In this document: in pieces, positions 49,555 to 58,660 of the stretch
Position numbering within the stretch: position 1 is the stretch's first letter
Layout: each line of letters begins with the position of its first letter
NCBI RefSeq assembly: GCF_041435055.1
Contig: NZ_CP108002.1
Coordinates: forward strand, 3,596,001-3,660,000
Length of the DNA stretch: 64,000 bases
Direction of reading: 5' to 3'
From: Streptomyces sp. NBC_00341
GTDB lineage: Bacteria > Actinomycetota > Actinomycetes > Streptomycetales > Streptomycetaceae
Notes under the pieces: model-generated
Seen by the model: the letters and a program-made list of their open reading frames with translations, nothing else
Database searches by the model: none
Told to the model about the DNA's origin: nothing
Position numbers and translations under genes: made by a program

Positions 49555-52206
49555 TCAGCTGATGCGGGTCAGCTTCTGGCCGAAGCCCGGTTCCGTCAGG
49601 TCCTGCTGGAGGGCGACGGGTGCGCTGACCCGGCCGCTGCCCGTCCCCACCGTCACCATGCCGACCTCCGTGCCCGCCTTCATGGTGCGCGAGATCTCCT
49701 TGCCGTTACCGGTCACGGAGAGCTCCACCTCAAGTCCCTGCCAGCCCATCGCCTTCAGGTCCTTGGTCGCGACCAGCGGGGTGTGGCCGCCGAACCCGTC
49801 GTCCACATATCCGACGACGTCGCCCTTGTGGACCGCCTTGGCCGAGGTCACGGCCTCCTGCGCACCCTTGATCAGCTTGAGGCTGTTGGACAGCGACATC
49901 ACCAGGCTGTCGTACGGCTGGCCGGTTCCCGCCTGCTGCCCCATGACGGCGCCGTAGATCCACAGCTTCTTGCCGTCCACGACGGTGTTGGCCGACCAGA
50001 TCAGATTGCCGCCCGCCGGGGTGGAGGAACCGGTCTTGATACCGCTCACGCCCGGTTCGAGCAGGATGGTGTTGTTGTTGTAGATCGTCGTGTCGATGCC
50101 GTCGACCTTGATCTGCGGGGTGTCGACGATCCCCTGGAACACCTCGTTCTTCATGACGGCGGCGGCCAGCTTGAGCTGGTCGTCGGCGGTGGAGACGGTC
50201 GTCTTCTTCAGACCGCTCGGGTCCGTGTACGTGCTGTGGCTCATGCCGAGCTTCTTGGCCGCGTCGTTCATCTTGGTGACGAAGGCGGCCTCCGACGAGG
50301 CGTCCCAGCGGGCGAGGAGCCGCGCCACGTTGTTGCCCGAGGGGATCATCAGGAGCTGCAGCATCTGCCTCTCCGTGAACTGCTGCCCCTTGGAGATCGG
50401 CACCTTGGACTCGTCCTCCGCCTTGGACTCGTCCTCCGCCTGCTGGTCGACAGTGATCTTCTCGCCCTGGTCCTTGCCGGCGAGGGGGTGGCCCTGGAGT
50501 ATCACGTACGCCGTCATGATCTTGGCGACACTGGCGATCGGCGCCGGCTTCTGCGCACCCGCGGAGCCGAGCGAACCGACACCGTCCACGCTGACCGCCG
50601 ACTGCCCCTGCGCGGGCCATTCGAGCTTCAGGTCCGCGCCCTTGAACGTGTACGTCGACTCCGCCGACATCACGAGCGCGGGCTCCGGCAGCGGACGCAC
50701 CATCTGCACGATTGCAAACGCGATCACCAGCAGGAGCACCAGCGGCGTCCAGATCTTGACCCTCCGCACGGCCGTGCGGACCGGGGTCTCCGGCGGCGGC
50801 GGGGTGTTCGTCAGCTCGGCCAGCAGGTCGAGCGGCGGCCTGGGCGGCATCGGCTGCTGCCGGGTCCGCTCGGCGCCACCGAGCGACGCGTCACCGGTCA
50901 GCTGGGCGCCCCACGCGGGGGTGGCCCCCGGCCGCTCCGGACCGGACTCCGGGGCCGGGGCCGGGGCCGGCGCCTCGGGGCTGCGGGGCGCGGGGGCCGG
51001 TCGTACGTCGTCGGCGCGCAGCGGTACGAACTTGCTGGTCCGCTCGGCGGGGGACTCGGGCTCGGACTTCCGTGCGGAGTCCGGCTCGGCCCCGGGCTTC
51101 GGCTTCGCGGCCGACGGCGGGTTGACCTTCAGCGTGGTCGTCGGCTGGTCGACGCGGGGCAGCTTGGGCGCCTTGAAGACGGCGGTCGCCTGGTCGATAC
51201 CGGGCTCCGCGTCGGGCTCCGCGTCGGGCTTCGCTGCGGAGTCTTCGTCGGGCTTCGCGTCGGGCTTTACGTCCGGCTTCGCGACGGGCTCCGCGTCGGA
51301 CTTCGCCTCGGGCTCCGCGTCGGATTTGGGCTCTGCGGCGGAGTCTTCGTCGGGGTCGGACTTCGCGTCGGCCTTCTTGTCGGGCTTCGCGTCGGGCTTT
51401 ACGTCCGGCTTCGCGACGGGCTCCGCGTCGGACTTCGCCTCGGGCTCCGCGTCGGATTTGGGCTCTGCGGCGGAGTCTTCGTCGGGGTCGGACTTCGCGT
51501 CGGCCTTCTTGTCGGGCTTCGCATCGGGCTTTACGTCGGACTTCGCGTCGGGCTCCCGTTCGGAGTCCTTGTCGTCATCCTCGTCGGGCTCTGAGCTGGG
51601 CTCCTCGGCTTCCGCCGCCGGTTCCTCGTCGGACGGGCCGCCGTCAGCCGAACCACCGTCGGCCTCGTCGTCCCGCGCCTCGCCGTCCCCCGCCTCGTCG
51701 TCCGTGGACACCCAGGCGGCAACGGCCGCACGCAGCCGCGCATCGCCCTCCTGGGGCTCCGGCTCGGGCTCGGGCTCCGGCTCCGGCTTCGCCTCATCGC
51801 TCCCGGGCTCGGCAGCCGCGCCCTCCGGCTCCTCCACCGAATCCGCCGCATCGACCTTCGCCGCGTCGACCGCCTCAGCGGGCTCGTCGCCCTCCGCAGG
51901 CCCTGCGGGCTCTGCGGGCTCCTCGGGCTCCTCCGGGGCGCGCGGAGCGGCCTCAGGGGCCTCTGCCGGGCTCCCAGGGCCCTCGTGGGTCTCCGCCGCG
52001 TCCGCGGCGGACTCGGCCGCGGGCTCGCCGTCGGCCGGTGACTCGGACCGCTGCGTACCGAACACGGCCGTCGCCGTGTCCGTCCTGCCGCCGGACTCCG
52101 CCGGTGCGGCGGGTTCGCGGAACACCGAGAGCCGCGGATCGTGCTCGCTACGAGCCGTTCCCGACGACTTCCGCTGCTCCGACTTGTCGGGGGACTCGCC
52201 CGCCAC
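49555..52206 (-). CDS. D-alanyl-D-alanine carboxypeptidase (S11) with long acidic N-terminal arm
   Basis: 883 residues. A cytosolic arm of about 475 residues, rich in Glu/Asp/Ala/Pro/Lys, includes a 44-residue tandem repeat (DNA 51250-51540). One membrane helix follows (WTPLVLLLVIAFAIVQMV, about 495-512), then an extracytoplasmic S11 domain with SVAK (SxxK), SGN (SxN) and SGIKTGSSTPAGG (KTG). It trims stem peptides of peptidoglycan. The start is GTG 52206 with GGAGGAGG 5-8 bp upstream; ATGs further up are rejected. Two TATAVF/QATAVF motifs recur in the arm. The acidic arm is far longer than in usual PBP5-like proteins. Confidence 0.88.
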   Translation of the reverse strand: MAGESPDKSEQRKSSGTARSEHDPRLSVFREPAAPAESGGRTDTATAVFGTQRSESPADGEPAAESAADAAETHEGPGSPAEAPEAAPRAPEEPEEPAEPAGPAEGDEPAEAVDAAKVDAADSVEEPEGAAAEPGSDEAKPEPEPEPEPEPQEGDARLRAAVAAWVSTDDEAGDGEARDDEADGGSADGGPSDEEPAAEAEEPSSEPDEDDDKDSEREPDAKSDVKPDAKPDKKADAKSDPDEDSAAEPKSDAEPEAKSDAEPVAKPDVKPDAKPDKKADAKSDPDEDSAAEPKSDAEPEAKSDAEPVAKPDVKPDAKPDEDSAAKPDAEPDAEPGIDQATAVFKAPKLPRVDQPTTTLKVNPPSAAKPKPGAEPDSARKSEPESPAERTSKFVPLRADDVRPAPAPRSPEAPAPAPAPESGPERPGATPAWGAQLTGDASLGGAERTRQQPMPPRPPLDLLAELTNTPPPPETPVRTAVRRVKIWTPLVLLLVIAFAIVQMVRPLPEPALVMSAESTYTFKGADLKLEWPAQGQSAVSVDGVGSLGSAGAQKPAPIASVAKIMTAYVILQGHPLAGKDQGEKITVDQQAEDESKAEDESKVPISKGQQFTERQMLQLLMIPSGNNVARLLARWDASSEAAFVTKMNDAAKKLGMSHSTYTDPSGLKKTTVSTADDQLKLAAAVMKNEVFQGIVDTPQIKVDGIDTTIYNNNTILLEPGVSGIKTGSSTPAGGNLIWSANTVVDGKKLWIYGAVMGQQAGTGQPYDSLVMSLSNSLKLIKGAQEAVTSAKAVHKGDVVGYVDDGFGGHTPLVATKDLKAMGWQGLEVELSVTGNGKEISRTMKAGTEVGMVTVGTGSGRVSAPVALQQDLTEPGFGQKLTRIS
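51250..51540 (-). repeat. 132-bp tandem repeat inside the carboxypeptidase gene
   Basis: Two near-identical 132-bp copies (51250-51381 and 51382-51513) plus a partial copy encode 44-residue units with alternating KPD/AKSD/AEP triplets. For example, GCGTCGGGCTTTACGTCCGG recurs at 51257 and 51389. Confidence 0.9.
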
Positions 52207-52400
52207 CGATGCCTCCTCCATGCGGCACGGGGACATCCCCGCGCTGTCCGAACCATCTACCAGTGTCCCGTGTGAACCCTCGGCTGAGCTGCTAGACGAG
52301 AACGACATACCTACTGGTTCCAGTACAAAGCACCCAGGCACCCTCGACAGACAGATGTGAGAGGGGTCACCCTGTCACTCATCCACGCGGGGAGGCATGG

Positions 52401-53123
52401 ATGGGCAGGAGCCGCAGAACAATTCCGGAGGAGCTTCTGTTGCTCGCTCTGGACCCGACCACGGGTACCACAGCGCAGCCGCAGTCGCTCGACCTCGGCC
52501 TCGCCGGAGCCCAGCTAGTAGAGCTGGCCCTGGCAGGACGGATAGCCCCTGACGGGGATCGTATCGCCGTGGTGATGCCACGGCCGACAGGAGATCCGAC
52601 TCTGGACTCCGCACTGGAACTGCTGCGCAGACGCGGCAGCCCGGTCCGGGCCGTCCACTGGATAGGCGGACCCCGACTGGGGCTTCGCCAGATTTACCTC
52701 GCTCATCTGGAGCGGTGCGGCATGGTGCATGCCGTGGCGGGCCAGATGTGCGGAGTGCTGCCGACAACTCGCTACCAGGCGACGGACACGGCAATCAGCC
52801 GGGACATCAAGGCCCGGCTGGACAGCGCGATCCGCACCGGCGTACCGCCGGACCCGCGGACCGCGGCGCTCGCCGCACTGGCCCACGCGGTCGGACTCGG
52901 CAAGCACCTGTACCCCGGGAACGAGGGGCGCTCTTCGCGCTCCCGGCTCCGGGATCTGATCAGACACGACCCGATGGGCGGTCTCGTGGCGCACGCCGTC
53001 ATGGACGTCCAGAACGGGGCGGTCGCACAGCCGCGCCGCAACCAGGCGGCCGGCGTTCCGTTGCAACCGCAAGCACAGTCGCAGTCACGTCGCGACAGCA
53101 TGGCGCACACCGCGGCCCACTAG
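52401..53123 (+). CDS. GPP34 (GOLPH3-like) protein
   Basis: 240 residues. RRTIPEELLLLALDPTTGTT at the N-terminus, LGLAGAQLVELALAGRI, and the Trp/hairpin region NEGRSSRSRLRDLIRHDPMGGLVAHAVMDVQN match the GPP34 family, whose eukaryotic members bind phosphatidylinositol-4-phosphate at the Golgi. In actinomycetes the role is unclear, probably membrane-associated. ATG 52401 has GGGGAGG upstream. The C-terminus is Gln/Ala-rich. Divergent from the carboxypeptidase. Confidence 0.87.
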   Translation: MGRSRRTIPEELLLLALDPTTGTTAQPQSLDLGLAGAQLVELALAGRIAPDGDRIAVVMPRPTGDPTLDSALELLRRRGSPVRAVHWIGGPRLGLRQIYLAHLERCGMVHAVAGQMCGVLPTTRYQATDTAISRDIKARLDSAIRTGVPPDPRTAALAALAHAVGLGKHLYPGNEGRSSRSRLRDLIRHDPMGGLVAHAVMDVQNGAVAQPRRNQAAGVPLQPQAQSQSRRDSMAHTAAH

Positions 53124-53251
53124 GGCGGCACGAGCGCCGACGCAGCACCCGCACAGCAGCACCACAACACACTGCTACACACCGCATCACCGCAACAACC
53201 GAATACCGCCGCACCGACGTCCCCAAAGACCCGGTCCGGGAGCCGCACCAA

Positions 53252-53286
53252 GCGCGGGGCAGTCGGTACCACCGACTGCCCCGCGC
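53252..53286 (+). terminator. perfect 16-bp stem terminator
   Basis: Arms 53252-53267 and 53271-53286 are exact complements with an ACC loop, downstream of GPP34. Confidence 0.87.
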
Positions 53287-53383
53287 CGCTGCGTGTGTGC
53301 GTTTTCCAGCGCGGCCGGGGCCACGGGTGGCAATCTGCTGAGCAGTAGATACGCACAGCTACATAGCCGGAGGTGCCGTTTCC

Positions 53384-54253
53384 GTGCCGTCCAACGTCAA
53401 TCCCACCGTCAGACGACGCCGGTTGGGTCAGGAATTGCGCCGCCTGCGCGAGATCAAGGGCATGACCGCAGAAGAGGTGGCGGAGCGACTGCTGGTCTCG
53501 CAGTCGAAGATCAGCCGCCTGGAGAACGGCCGCCGTTCCATCAGCCAGCGCGATGTCCGCGACCTCTGCGGGGTGTACGAGGTCGAGGACGTCCGGGTCG
53601 TCGACTCGCTCATGCAGATGGCCAAGGACTCCCGCCAGCAGGGCTGGTGGCATGCCTTCGGCGACATCCCGTACAGCGTCTACATCGGTCTGGAGACCGA
53701 TGCCGAATCGCTGCGGGTGTACGAACCCCAGGTGATCCCGGGCCTGCTGCAGACCCGGCAGTACGCCGAGGCGCTGATCAAGGGCGCGCTGCCGGAGGCG
53801 CCGCAGACCGACATCGACAAGCGCGTGAGCGTCCGCTCGCGCCGCCAGGACCGGATCAACTCCCCCGAGCACCCGCTGCGGCTGTGGGCGGTGATCGACG
53901 AGTCCGCGCTGCGCCGGCTGGTCGGCGACAAGCAGGTGATGATCGAGCAGCTGGAACGTCTGGTCGAGCTGTCGCACCTGCCGCACGTGACCGTCCAGGT
54001 GCTGCCGTTCGACATGGGCGCCCATCCCGGGATCAACGGGCAGTACGCCATCCTGGAATTCCCGGACGCCGCGGATTCCAGCGTCGTCTACATCGAGGGA
54101 GTCACCAGCGACCTCTATCTGGAGAAGGCGAATGACGTCCAGCTGTACAGCGTCATGTACGAGCACCTGCGGGCGCAGGCCCTGAATGTGGAGCAGACCC
54201 GGATCTTCATCGACGAGATCGCGAAGAGCTACACCCGCCTGGACCCGTCCTGA
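53384..54253 (+). CDS. XRE regulator with DUF5753 (Scr1-like)
   Basis: 289 residues. HTH LGQELRRLREIKGMTAEEVAERLLVSQSKISRLENGRRSISQRDVRDLCGVY (about 14-65). The DUF5753 domain (about 90-285) contains YEPQVIPGLLQTRQYAEALI, IDESALRRLVG, HVTVQVLPFDMGAHPGINGQYAILEF and VVYIEG. GTG 53384 has GGAGG 11 bp upstream. In streptomycetes this type is paired with a DUF397 protein, and the next gene (54471) is one. The pairing is described as toxin-antitoxin-like or developmental control. Confidence 0.9.
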   Translation: MPSNVNPTVRRRRLGQELRRLREIKGMTAEEVAERLLVSQSKISRLENGRRSISQRDVRDLCGVYEVEDVRVVDSLMQMAKDSRQQGWWHAFGDIPYSVYIGLETDAESLRVYEPQVIPGLLQTRQYAEALIKGALPEAPQTDIDKRVSVRSRRQDRINSPEHPLRLWAVIDESALRRLVGDKQVMIEQLERLVELSHLPHVTVQVLPFDMGAHPGINGQYAILEFPDAADSSVVYIEGVTSDLYLEKANDVQLYSVMYEHLRAQALNVEQTRIFIDEIAKSYTRLDPS

Positions 54254-54470
54254 ACCCGTCCTGAACCCCGGAACGGAAGAAAAGAAGTGATGTGACGAGT
54301 GGGGCGGCGGCACGGTACACCGCCGCCGCCTCGTCACGGAAGACCCGCATGGCACATACCATCCGGTCGAGTGAACGGCCCCTTCACACAAGGAGCTTGG
54401 CGAGTAGCGTCGATCACGCCAGCTGAACATCGTTGGCGCCACTCACACAACTCTCTGAACCGGAGTGAAC

Positions 54471-54677
54471 ATGGCCATTCGTCAGGGTGCTACGGATAAG
54501 TGGACGAAGTCGTCGTATTCCGGGGGCAACGGCGCCTGCGTCGAAGTCAGGTCCCCTCTCGTGCGCGCTATCGCCGTACGTGACTCGAAGGTCCCCGAGG
54601 GCCCTTCGATCGGTTTCGTCCCCGGCGCCTGGAACGCGTTCGTGCGCGATGTCGCCAAGGGCGCGCTCGACGCCTGA
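54471..54677 (+). CDS. DUF397 protein
   Basis: 68 residues. KWTKSSYSGGNGACVEVRSP, AIAVRDSKVPEGPSIGFVPGAWNAFVRDV is the DUF397 signature (W-KSSYSGG-CVEV, VRDSK, F-AWxAF). ATG 54471 has GGAG 5 bp upstream. Partner of the XRE/DUF5753 gene, but separated by 217 bp instead of overlapping, so it may have its own promoter. Confidence 0.9.
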   Translation: MAIRQGATDKWTKSSYSGGNGACVEVRSPLVRAIAVRDSKVPEGPSIGFVPGAWNAFVRDVAKGALDA

Positions 54678-54859
54678 CCGATGAGTTCCCACGCATGAGT
54701 ACCCACGCATGAGTTCCCACGCTTTGTCGCCGCACCGACCCCGGTGCTACGGGTAGCCCTCTCGCCCGGTTCGCCGTCCTGGCCGAGGGGGCTCACCGCG
54801 AGGCCGTGGGAAGCACTACCGATGGACATGGATATGACCGTCAGCGCAGCCGACGGCCG

Positions 54860-55723
54860 TCAGCGCAGCTGATCGACGTAGCGGTCCGTGCCGGGCACGG
54901 TCGGGATGAACGGCGCCACCAGCTCCACCCGCCCCAGGCCCGATTCCGCGACCGCCGCGTCGAGCCCGGTGAAGTGTTCGTCCCAGCACCGCCCCGGCTC
55001 CTCCTGGAGGAACCAGAGCAGGGTCAGCCGGGTGTCGACGCCCTCGACCTGCTTCACGTACGTCATCCGGTCGCCCGGCAACGGCGTCGGCCGGAACACC
55101 GTCACCATCGCCGCGGGTGACCCGCTCAGCCGCTTCGGCAGATGCCGCGAGCGCAGCCACTCCAGCAACTCGGCCCGCTGCTCGGGCCCTTCGGCGTCGA
55201 TCACCTCCAGGACCAGCCCGCGGTAGGGGTGGTCGAGGGCGTGGAAGTCGCGGGGGCCCGCGGCGCCGTCCCGGTAGACCGTCGCCTCGTGGTCCTGGAA
55301 CGCCGTGAAGACATGGGTGCGGTCCTGGTAGACCCGGCCGTCCCGGTTCAGCCGCTTGTTGATCCCGACGGTCCACTTCATGTGGTCGTCGTAGCGCCCC
55401 TCCGTCACCCAGTACGTGGACAGGTAGCAGCCGGCGCCGACCGGTGTCGCGATCGCGGACTTCTCCGGGTACCGCAGCCCCTGGAGTTCCCGGGTGGCCA
55501 CCCACCGCCGCCCGGCGGACATCCAGGGCATCGCCATCGCGCCCGCGTAGTAATGATCGTCCTCGTACCAGCGGTTGTACGCGTACTCGTGCCCCGGGTG
55601 CGGTTCCACCATGGTGATCAGCGCGTGGCCGGGACGGACCCCGTACGGTCCCAGCGCGGCCAGTTCGGCGTAGGTCCCGCTCCGCGTCCCGCCCGCCGCC
55701 TCGTCCCGTGTTTCCTCGCTCAT
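54860..55723 (-). CDS. conserved hypothetical protein, possible dimeric alpha-beta barrel
   Basis: 287 residues. HALITMVEPHPGHEYAYNRWYEDDHYYAGAMAMPWMSAGRRWVATRELQGL near the N-terminus and a similar second half (MVTVFRPTPLPGD...YVKQVEGVDTRLTLLWFLQEEPG) suggest two ferredoxin-like barrel domains, as in EthD-type proteins. No catalytic residues are assignable. Divergent from an SDR with 79 bp between starts; the two may act on the same small molecule. Confidence 0.6.
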   Translation of the reverse strand: MSEETRDEAAGGTRSGTYAELAALGPYGVRPGHALITMVEPHPGHEYAYNRWYEDDHYYAGAMAMPWMSAGRRWVATRELQGLRYPEKSAIATPVGAGCYLSTYWVTEGRYDDHMKWTVGINKRLNRDGRVYQDRTHVFTAFQDHEATVYRDGAAGPRDFHALDHPYRGLVLEVIDAEGPEQRAELLEWLRSRHLPKRLSGSPAAMVTVFRPTPLPGDRMTYVKQVEGVDTRLTLLWFLQEEPGRCWDEHFTGLDAAVAESGLGRVELVAPFIPTVPGTDRYVDQLR

Positions 55724-55802
55724 GCCGTTCCCCTTCCGTACTCCGCCGGAGCCACCTACTCTGACGCCCCGTCAGAAGAACTGCCAGGGCCGGGAGGCAC
55801 CG

Positions 55803-56585
55803 ATGTTGCTCACGGGGAAGACCGTCATCGTTTCCGGGGTGGGCGCCGGGCTCGGCCACCGGATCGCGGCCACGGTCGTACGGGACGGGGGCAACGCCGT
55901 GCTCGGGGCGCGCACCGCCGCCAATCTCGCCAAGTCGGCCGCCGAGATCGATCCCGAGGGGCTCCACACCGCGCACCTGCCGACCGACATCACCGACGAG
56001 GCGCAGTGCGACGCGCTCGCGGCGCTGGCCGTCGAGCGGTTCGGGCGGATCGACGCGGTCGTCCATGTCGCCGCCTGGGACAGCTACTTCGGCGGTGTCG
56101 AGGACGCGGACCTGGACACCTGGAAGTCGGTCATCGACGTCAATCTGCTCGGTACGCTGCGGATGACGCGCGCCTGCCTGCCCGCCCTGAGGGAGCGCGG
56201 CGGCTCGGTCGTCGTCATCGGCACGCAGTCCGCGGTGGCCGCGCCGTCCCAAGTGCGGCAGGCGGCGTACGCGGCCTCCAAGGGCGCGCTGACCTCCGCG
56301 ATGTACTCCATGGCCCGGGAGTTCGGGCCGCACCGGATCCGGGTGAACACGGTGCTGCCGGGCTGGATGTGGGGGCCGCCGGTGCAGGCCTACGTACAGT
56401 TCACCGCCCACACCGAGGGGGTGTCCGAGGCCGAGGTGCTGGGGAGGCTCTCCGAGCGCATGGCGCTTCCTGAGCTGGCCACGGACGGCGATGTGGCGGA
56501 GGCCGCGGTGTTCCTGGCCTCCGACCGGGCGCGGGCGATCACCGGGCAGTCCCTGCTGGTCAACGCCGGCGAGCTGATGCGCTGA
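55803..56585 (+). CDS. short-chain dehydrogenase/reductase (SDR)
   Basis: 260 residues. Cofactor motif VSGVGAGLG (about 10-18, a TGxxxGxG variant), N/D-VNLLG (about 110), catalytic Ser in GTQSAVAAPS and YAASKGAL (Tyr-x3-Lys, about 158-162). GITGQ-like AITGQSLLVNAGELM at the C-terminus. ATG 55803 has GGGAGG 6 bp upstream. NAD(P)H-dependent alcohol/ketone interconversion; substrate unknown. Confidence 0.88.
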   Translation: MLLTGKTVIVSGVGAGLGHRIAATVVRDGGNAVLGARTAANLAKSAAEIDPEGLHTAHLPTDITDEAQCDALAALAVERFGRIDAVVHVAAWDSYFGGVEDADLDTWKSVIDVNLLGTLRMTRACLPALRERGGSVVVIGTQSAVAAPSQVRQAAYAASKGALTSAMYSMAREFGPHRIRVNTVLPGWMWGPPVQAYVQFTAHTEGVSEAEVLGRLSERMALPELATDGDVAEAAVFLASDRARAITGQSLLVNAGELMR

Positions 56586-56941
56586 GACTCTCGTACAGAG
56601 TTCCCCTCCTTTTCGGCCGCACGGGACCCGCATCCCGTGCGGTCTCTCTGCGTTCTTCGGCGTTCCTGAACGTGTCCTCGTTCTCTGCACAGCCTGACGA
56701 AGTGCCTGCTCATGGTGTGGCCGCCGTCACGTTCACGACAACGCCCCCGCGAGTCAAGAACCCGTAAAATCGTTCGACTTGCTGATCCGCGTTCACATCC
56801 CTGACCGCAAGAGACCTTGACCGGGGGACCGAACAGGCGGTTCAATCCCCGAAGTCCCCGCTCCCGCACGGGGGCCCCGCTGAACGGCCGTACTGACGAA
56901 GTGCGTTACCCGTTCACAAGGCGGACCCCAGGAGGGGGCAC
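56586..56941. other. 356-bp intergenic region with terminator and candidate promoter
   Basis: After the SDR stop a hairpin lies at 56617-56642. A possible promoter is TTGACC (56817-56822), 18 bp, TTCAAT (56841-56846), about 100 bp upstream of the symporter. GTTCAC hexamers recur (for example near 56730, 56791 and 56913). No gene seen. Confidence 0.4.
56617..56642 (+). terminator. hairpin terminator after the SDR gene
   Basis: CCGCACGGGA (56617-56626), CCCGCA loop, TCCCGTGCGG (56633-56642), a perfect 10-bp stem. Confidence 0.75.
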
Positions 56942-58546
56942 ATGAACAGTCTCGACTGGGTCGTGCTCATCGGCTACTTCGGCGTGATGATCGCGATCGG
57001 ACTCTGGTCCCACAAGCGTGTCGACAACGTCAGCGACTTCTTCACGGCCGGCGGCAAGATGCCGTGGTGGCTGTCCGGCATCTCGCACCACATGTCCGGC
57101 TACAGCGCCGTGATGTTCACCGGCTACGCCGGAATCGCCTACCAGTACGGCGTCACGTCCTTCGTGACGTGGTCGCTGCCGATCGCCATCGGCATCGGCA
57201 TCGGCGCCAAGCTCTTCGCGCCCCGGCTCAACCGGCTGCGCTCGCGACTGCACGTCGCCTCGCCGCTCGAATACCTGAAGAACCGCTACAACATCCAGAC
57301 CCAGCAGGCGCTCGCCTGGTCCGGTCTGCTGCTGAAGATCGTGGACGTCGGTGCCAAGTGGGCGGCCATCGCCACCCTGCTCTCCGTCTTCACGGGCATC
57401 ACCCTCACCCAGGGCATCTTCATCACCGGCATCATCACGGCCGTCTACTGCACGGTCGGCGGTCTGTGGGCCGACGCGCTCACCGAGCTGGGGCAGTTCA
57501 TCATCCAACTGTTCGCCGGTGTCGCGATGCTCGTCACCGCGATGAGCAAGCTGGACGGGTTCAGCACGCTGTGGACGGTCTGGGACAAGCTCCCCGAGGG
57601 CCACACGGACCCGACGGCCGGTCCGTACACCGTGACCTTCCTGCTGGCGTACCTGTTCATCAAGACCTTCGAGTACAACGGCGGCATGTGGAACCAGGCC
57701 CAGCGCTACATGGCCACGGACTCCGCCGCCTCCGCGACCCGTTCGGCCCGGCTGTCCGCCATCCTGTGGCTGGTGTGGCCGACGGTCCTGTTCTTCCCGA
57801 TGTGGTGCGCCCCGCTGCTGGTCCACGCGCAGAAGCCGGACGCCTCGGACAGCTACGCGCTGATGACCGAGCAGTTGCTGCCGCACGGTCTGCTGGGCCT
57901 GGTCGTCGTCGGCTTCTTCTCGCACACGATGGCCATGTGCTCCTCGGACGCCAACGCCATCGCGGCCGTCTTCACGCGGGACATCCTCCCGGTCTTCTCC
58001 AAGGCGGCCCGCACCTGGAGCAGCCGGGCCGGACTGCTGGCCGCGCGGCTCTCCACACTCGGCTTCCTGGGCCTGTCGATGGCGCTGGCGACCCAGATCA
58101 ACTCGCCGACGTTCAAGGACATCATCTCCGTCGTCATCAAGTGGGTCGCCGGTCTGATGGGTCCGATCGCGATCCCGTTCATGCTGGGTCTGCTGCGCCG
58201 GTTCCGTAAGTCGGGACCGACGGCGGCGCTCGTCAGCTGGGCGGCCGGTCTGCTCGCGTTCTACTTCACCAACTACAACTTCGACGGTTCGACGAAGACG
58301 AACGTGGCGTTGCAGTACCAGGTGGCGCTGCCGCTGGCGATCTCGCTGGTGCTCTTCATCGTCATCGGCTTCATCAAGCCGGAGGACACCCCGGAGCGCG
58401 ACGCGGTCATCGAGCAGATCAACACGGACGGCGACGGTCCGGGCATCGGCGCGACGGTACCGGCGCAGGCCGGCCCCGGGGACGTGACGGGCTCCGGCAA
58501 GGACACGGACAGCGATGTGAGGGGCGTGAACGGCGTCAAGGACTGA
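56942..58546 (+). CDS. sodium:solute symporter (SSS family)
   Basis: 534 residues, about 14 membrane helices. VVLIGYFGVMIAIGLWSHKRVDNVSDFFTAGGKMPWWLSGISHHMSGYSAVMFTGYAGIAYQYG (about 7-70) is the standard SSS N-terminus. WKNQAQR-like MWNQAQRYMATDSAASATRSA (about 249-269) is the second signature. The C-terminal tail (about 480-534) is acidic and Gly-rich. It imports a sugar or organic acid with Na+. ATG 56942 has AGGAGGGGGC immediately upstream. Confidence 0.9.
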   Translation: MNSLDWVVLIGYFGVMIAIGLWSHKRVDNVSDFFTAGGKMPWWLSGISHHMSGYSAVMFTGYAGIAYQYGVTSFVTWSLPIAIGIGIGAKLFAPRLNRLRSRLHVASPLEYLKNRYNIQTQQALAWSGLLLKIVDVGAKWAAIATLLSVFTGITLTQGIFITGIITAVYCTVGGLWADALTELGQFIIQLFAGVAMLVTAMSKLDGFSTLWTVWDKLPEGHTDPTAGPYTVTFLLAYLFIKTFEYNGGMWNQAQRYMATDSAASATRSARLSAILWLVWPTVLFFPMWCAPLLVHAQKPDASDSYALMTEQLLPHGLLGLVVVGFFSHTMAMCSSDANAIAAVFTRDILPVFSKAARTWSSRAGLLAARLSTLGFLGLSMALATQINSPTFKDIISVVIKWVAGLMGPIAIPFMLGLLRRFRKSGPTAALVSWAAGLLAFYFTNYNFDGSTKTNVALQYQVALPLAISLVLFIVIGFIKPEDTPERDAVIEQINTDGDGPGIGATVPAQAGPGDVTGSGKDTDSDVRGVNGVKD

Positions 58547-58660
58547 GTACGACGACCACGAGGAACGCCGTACGGAACGGGGTGCGGGGTGGGTTACGGG
58601 ACGCGGCGGCATCCCGTGACCCACCCCGCGCCCGTCCCCGTCCCCGTCCCCCGCAGGTGT

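Noticed and set aside
51250..51540. CRISPR-like array
   Set aside because: The repeats are contiguous 132-bp coding units in frame with the carboxypeptidase, with no spacers. No CRISPR array was found in the window.
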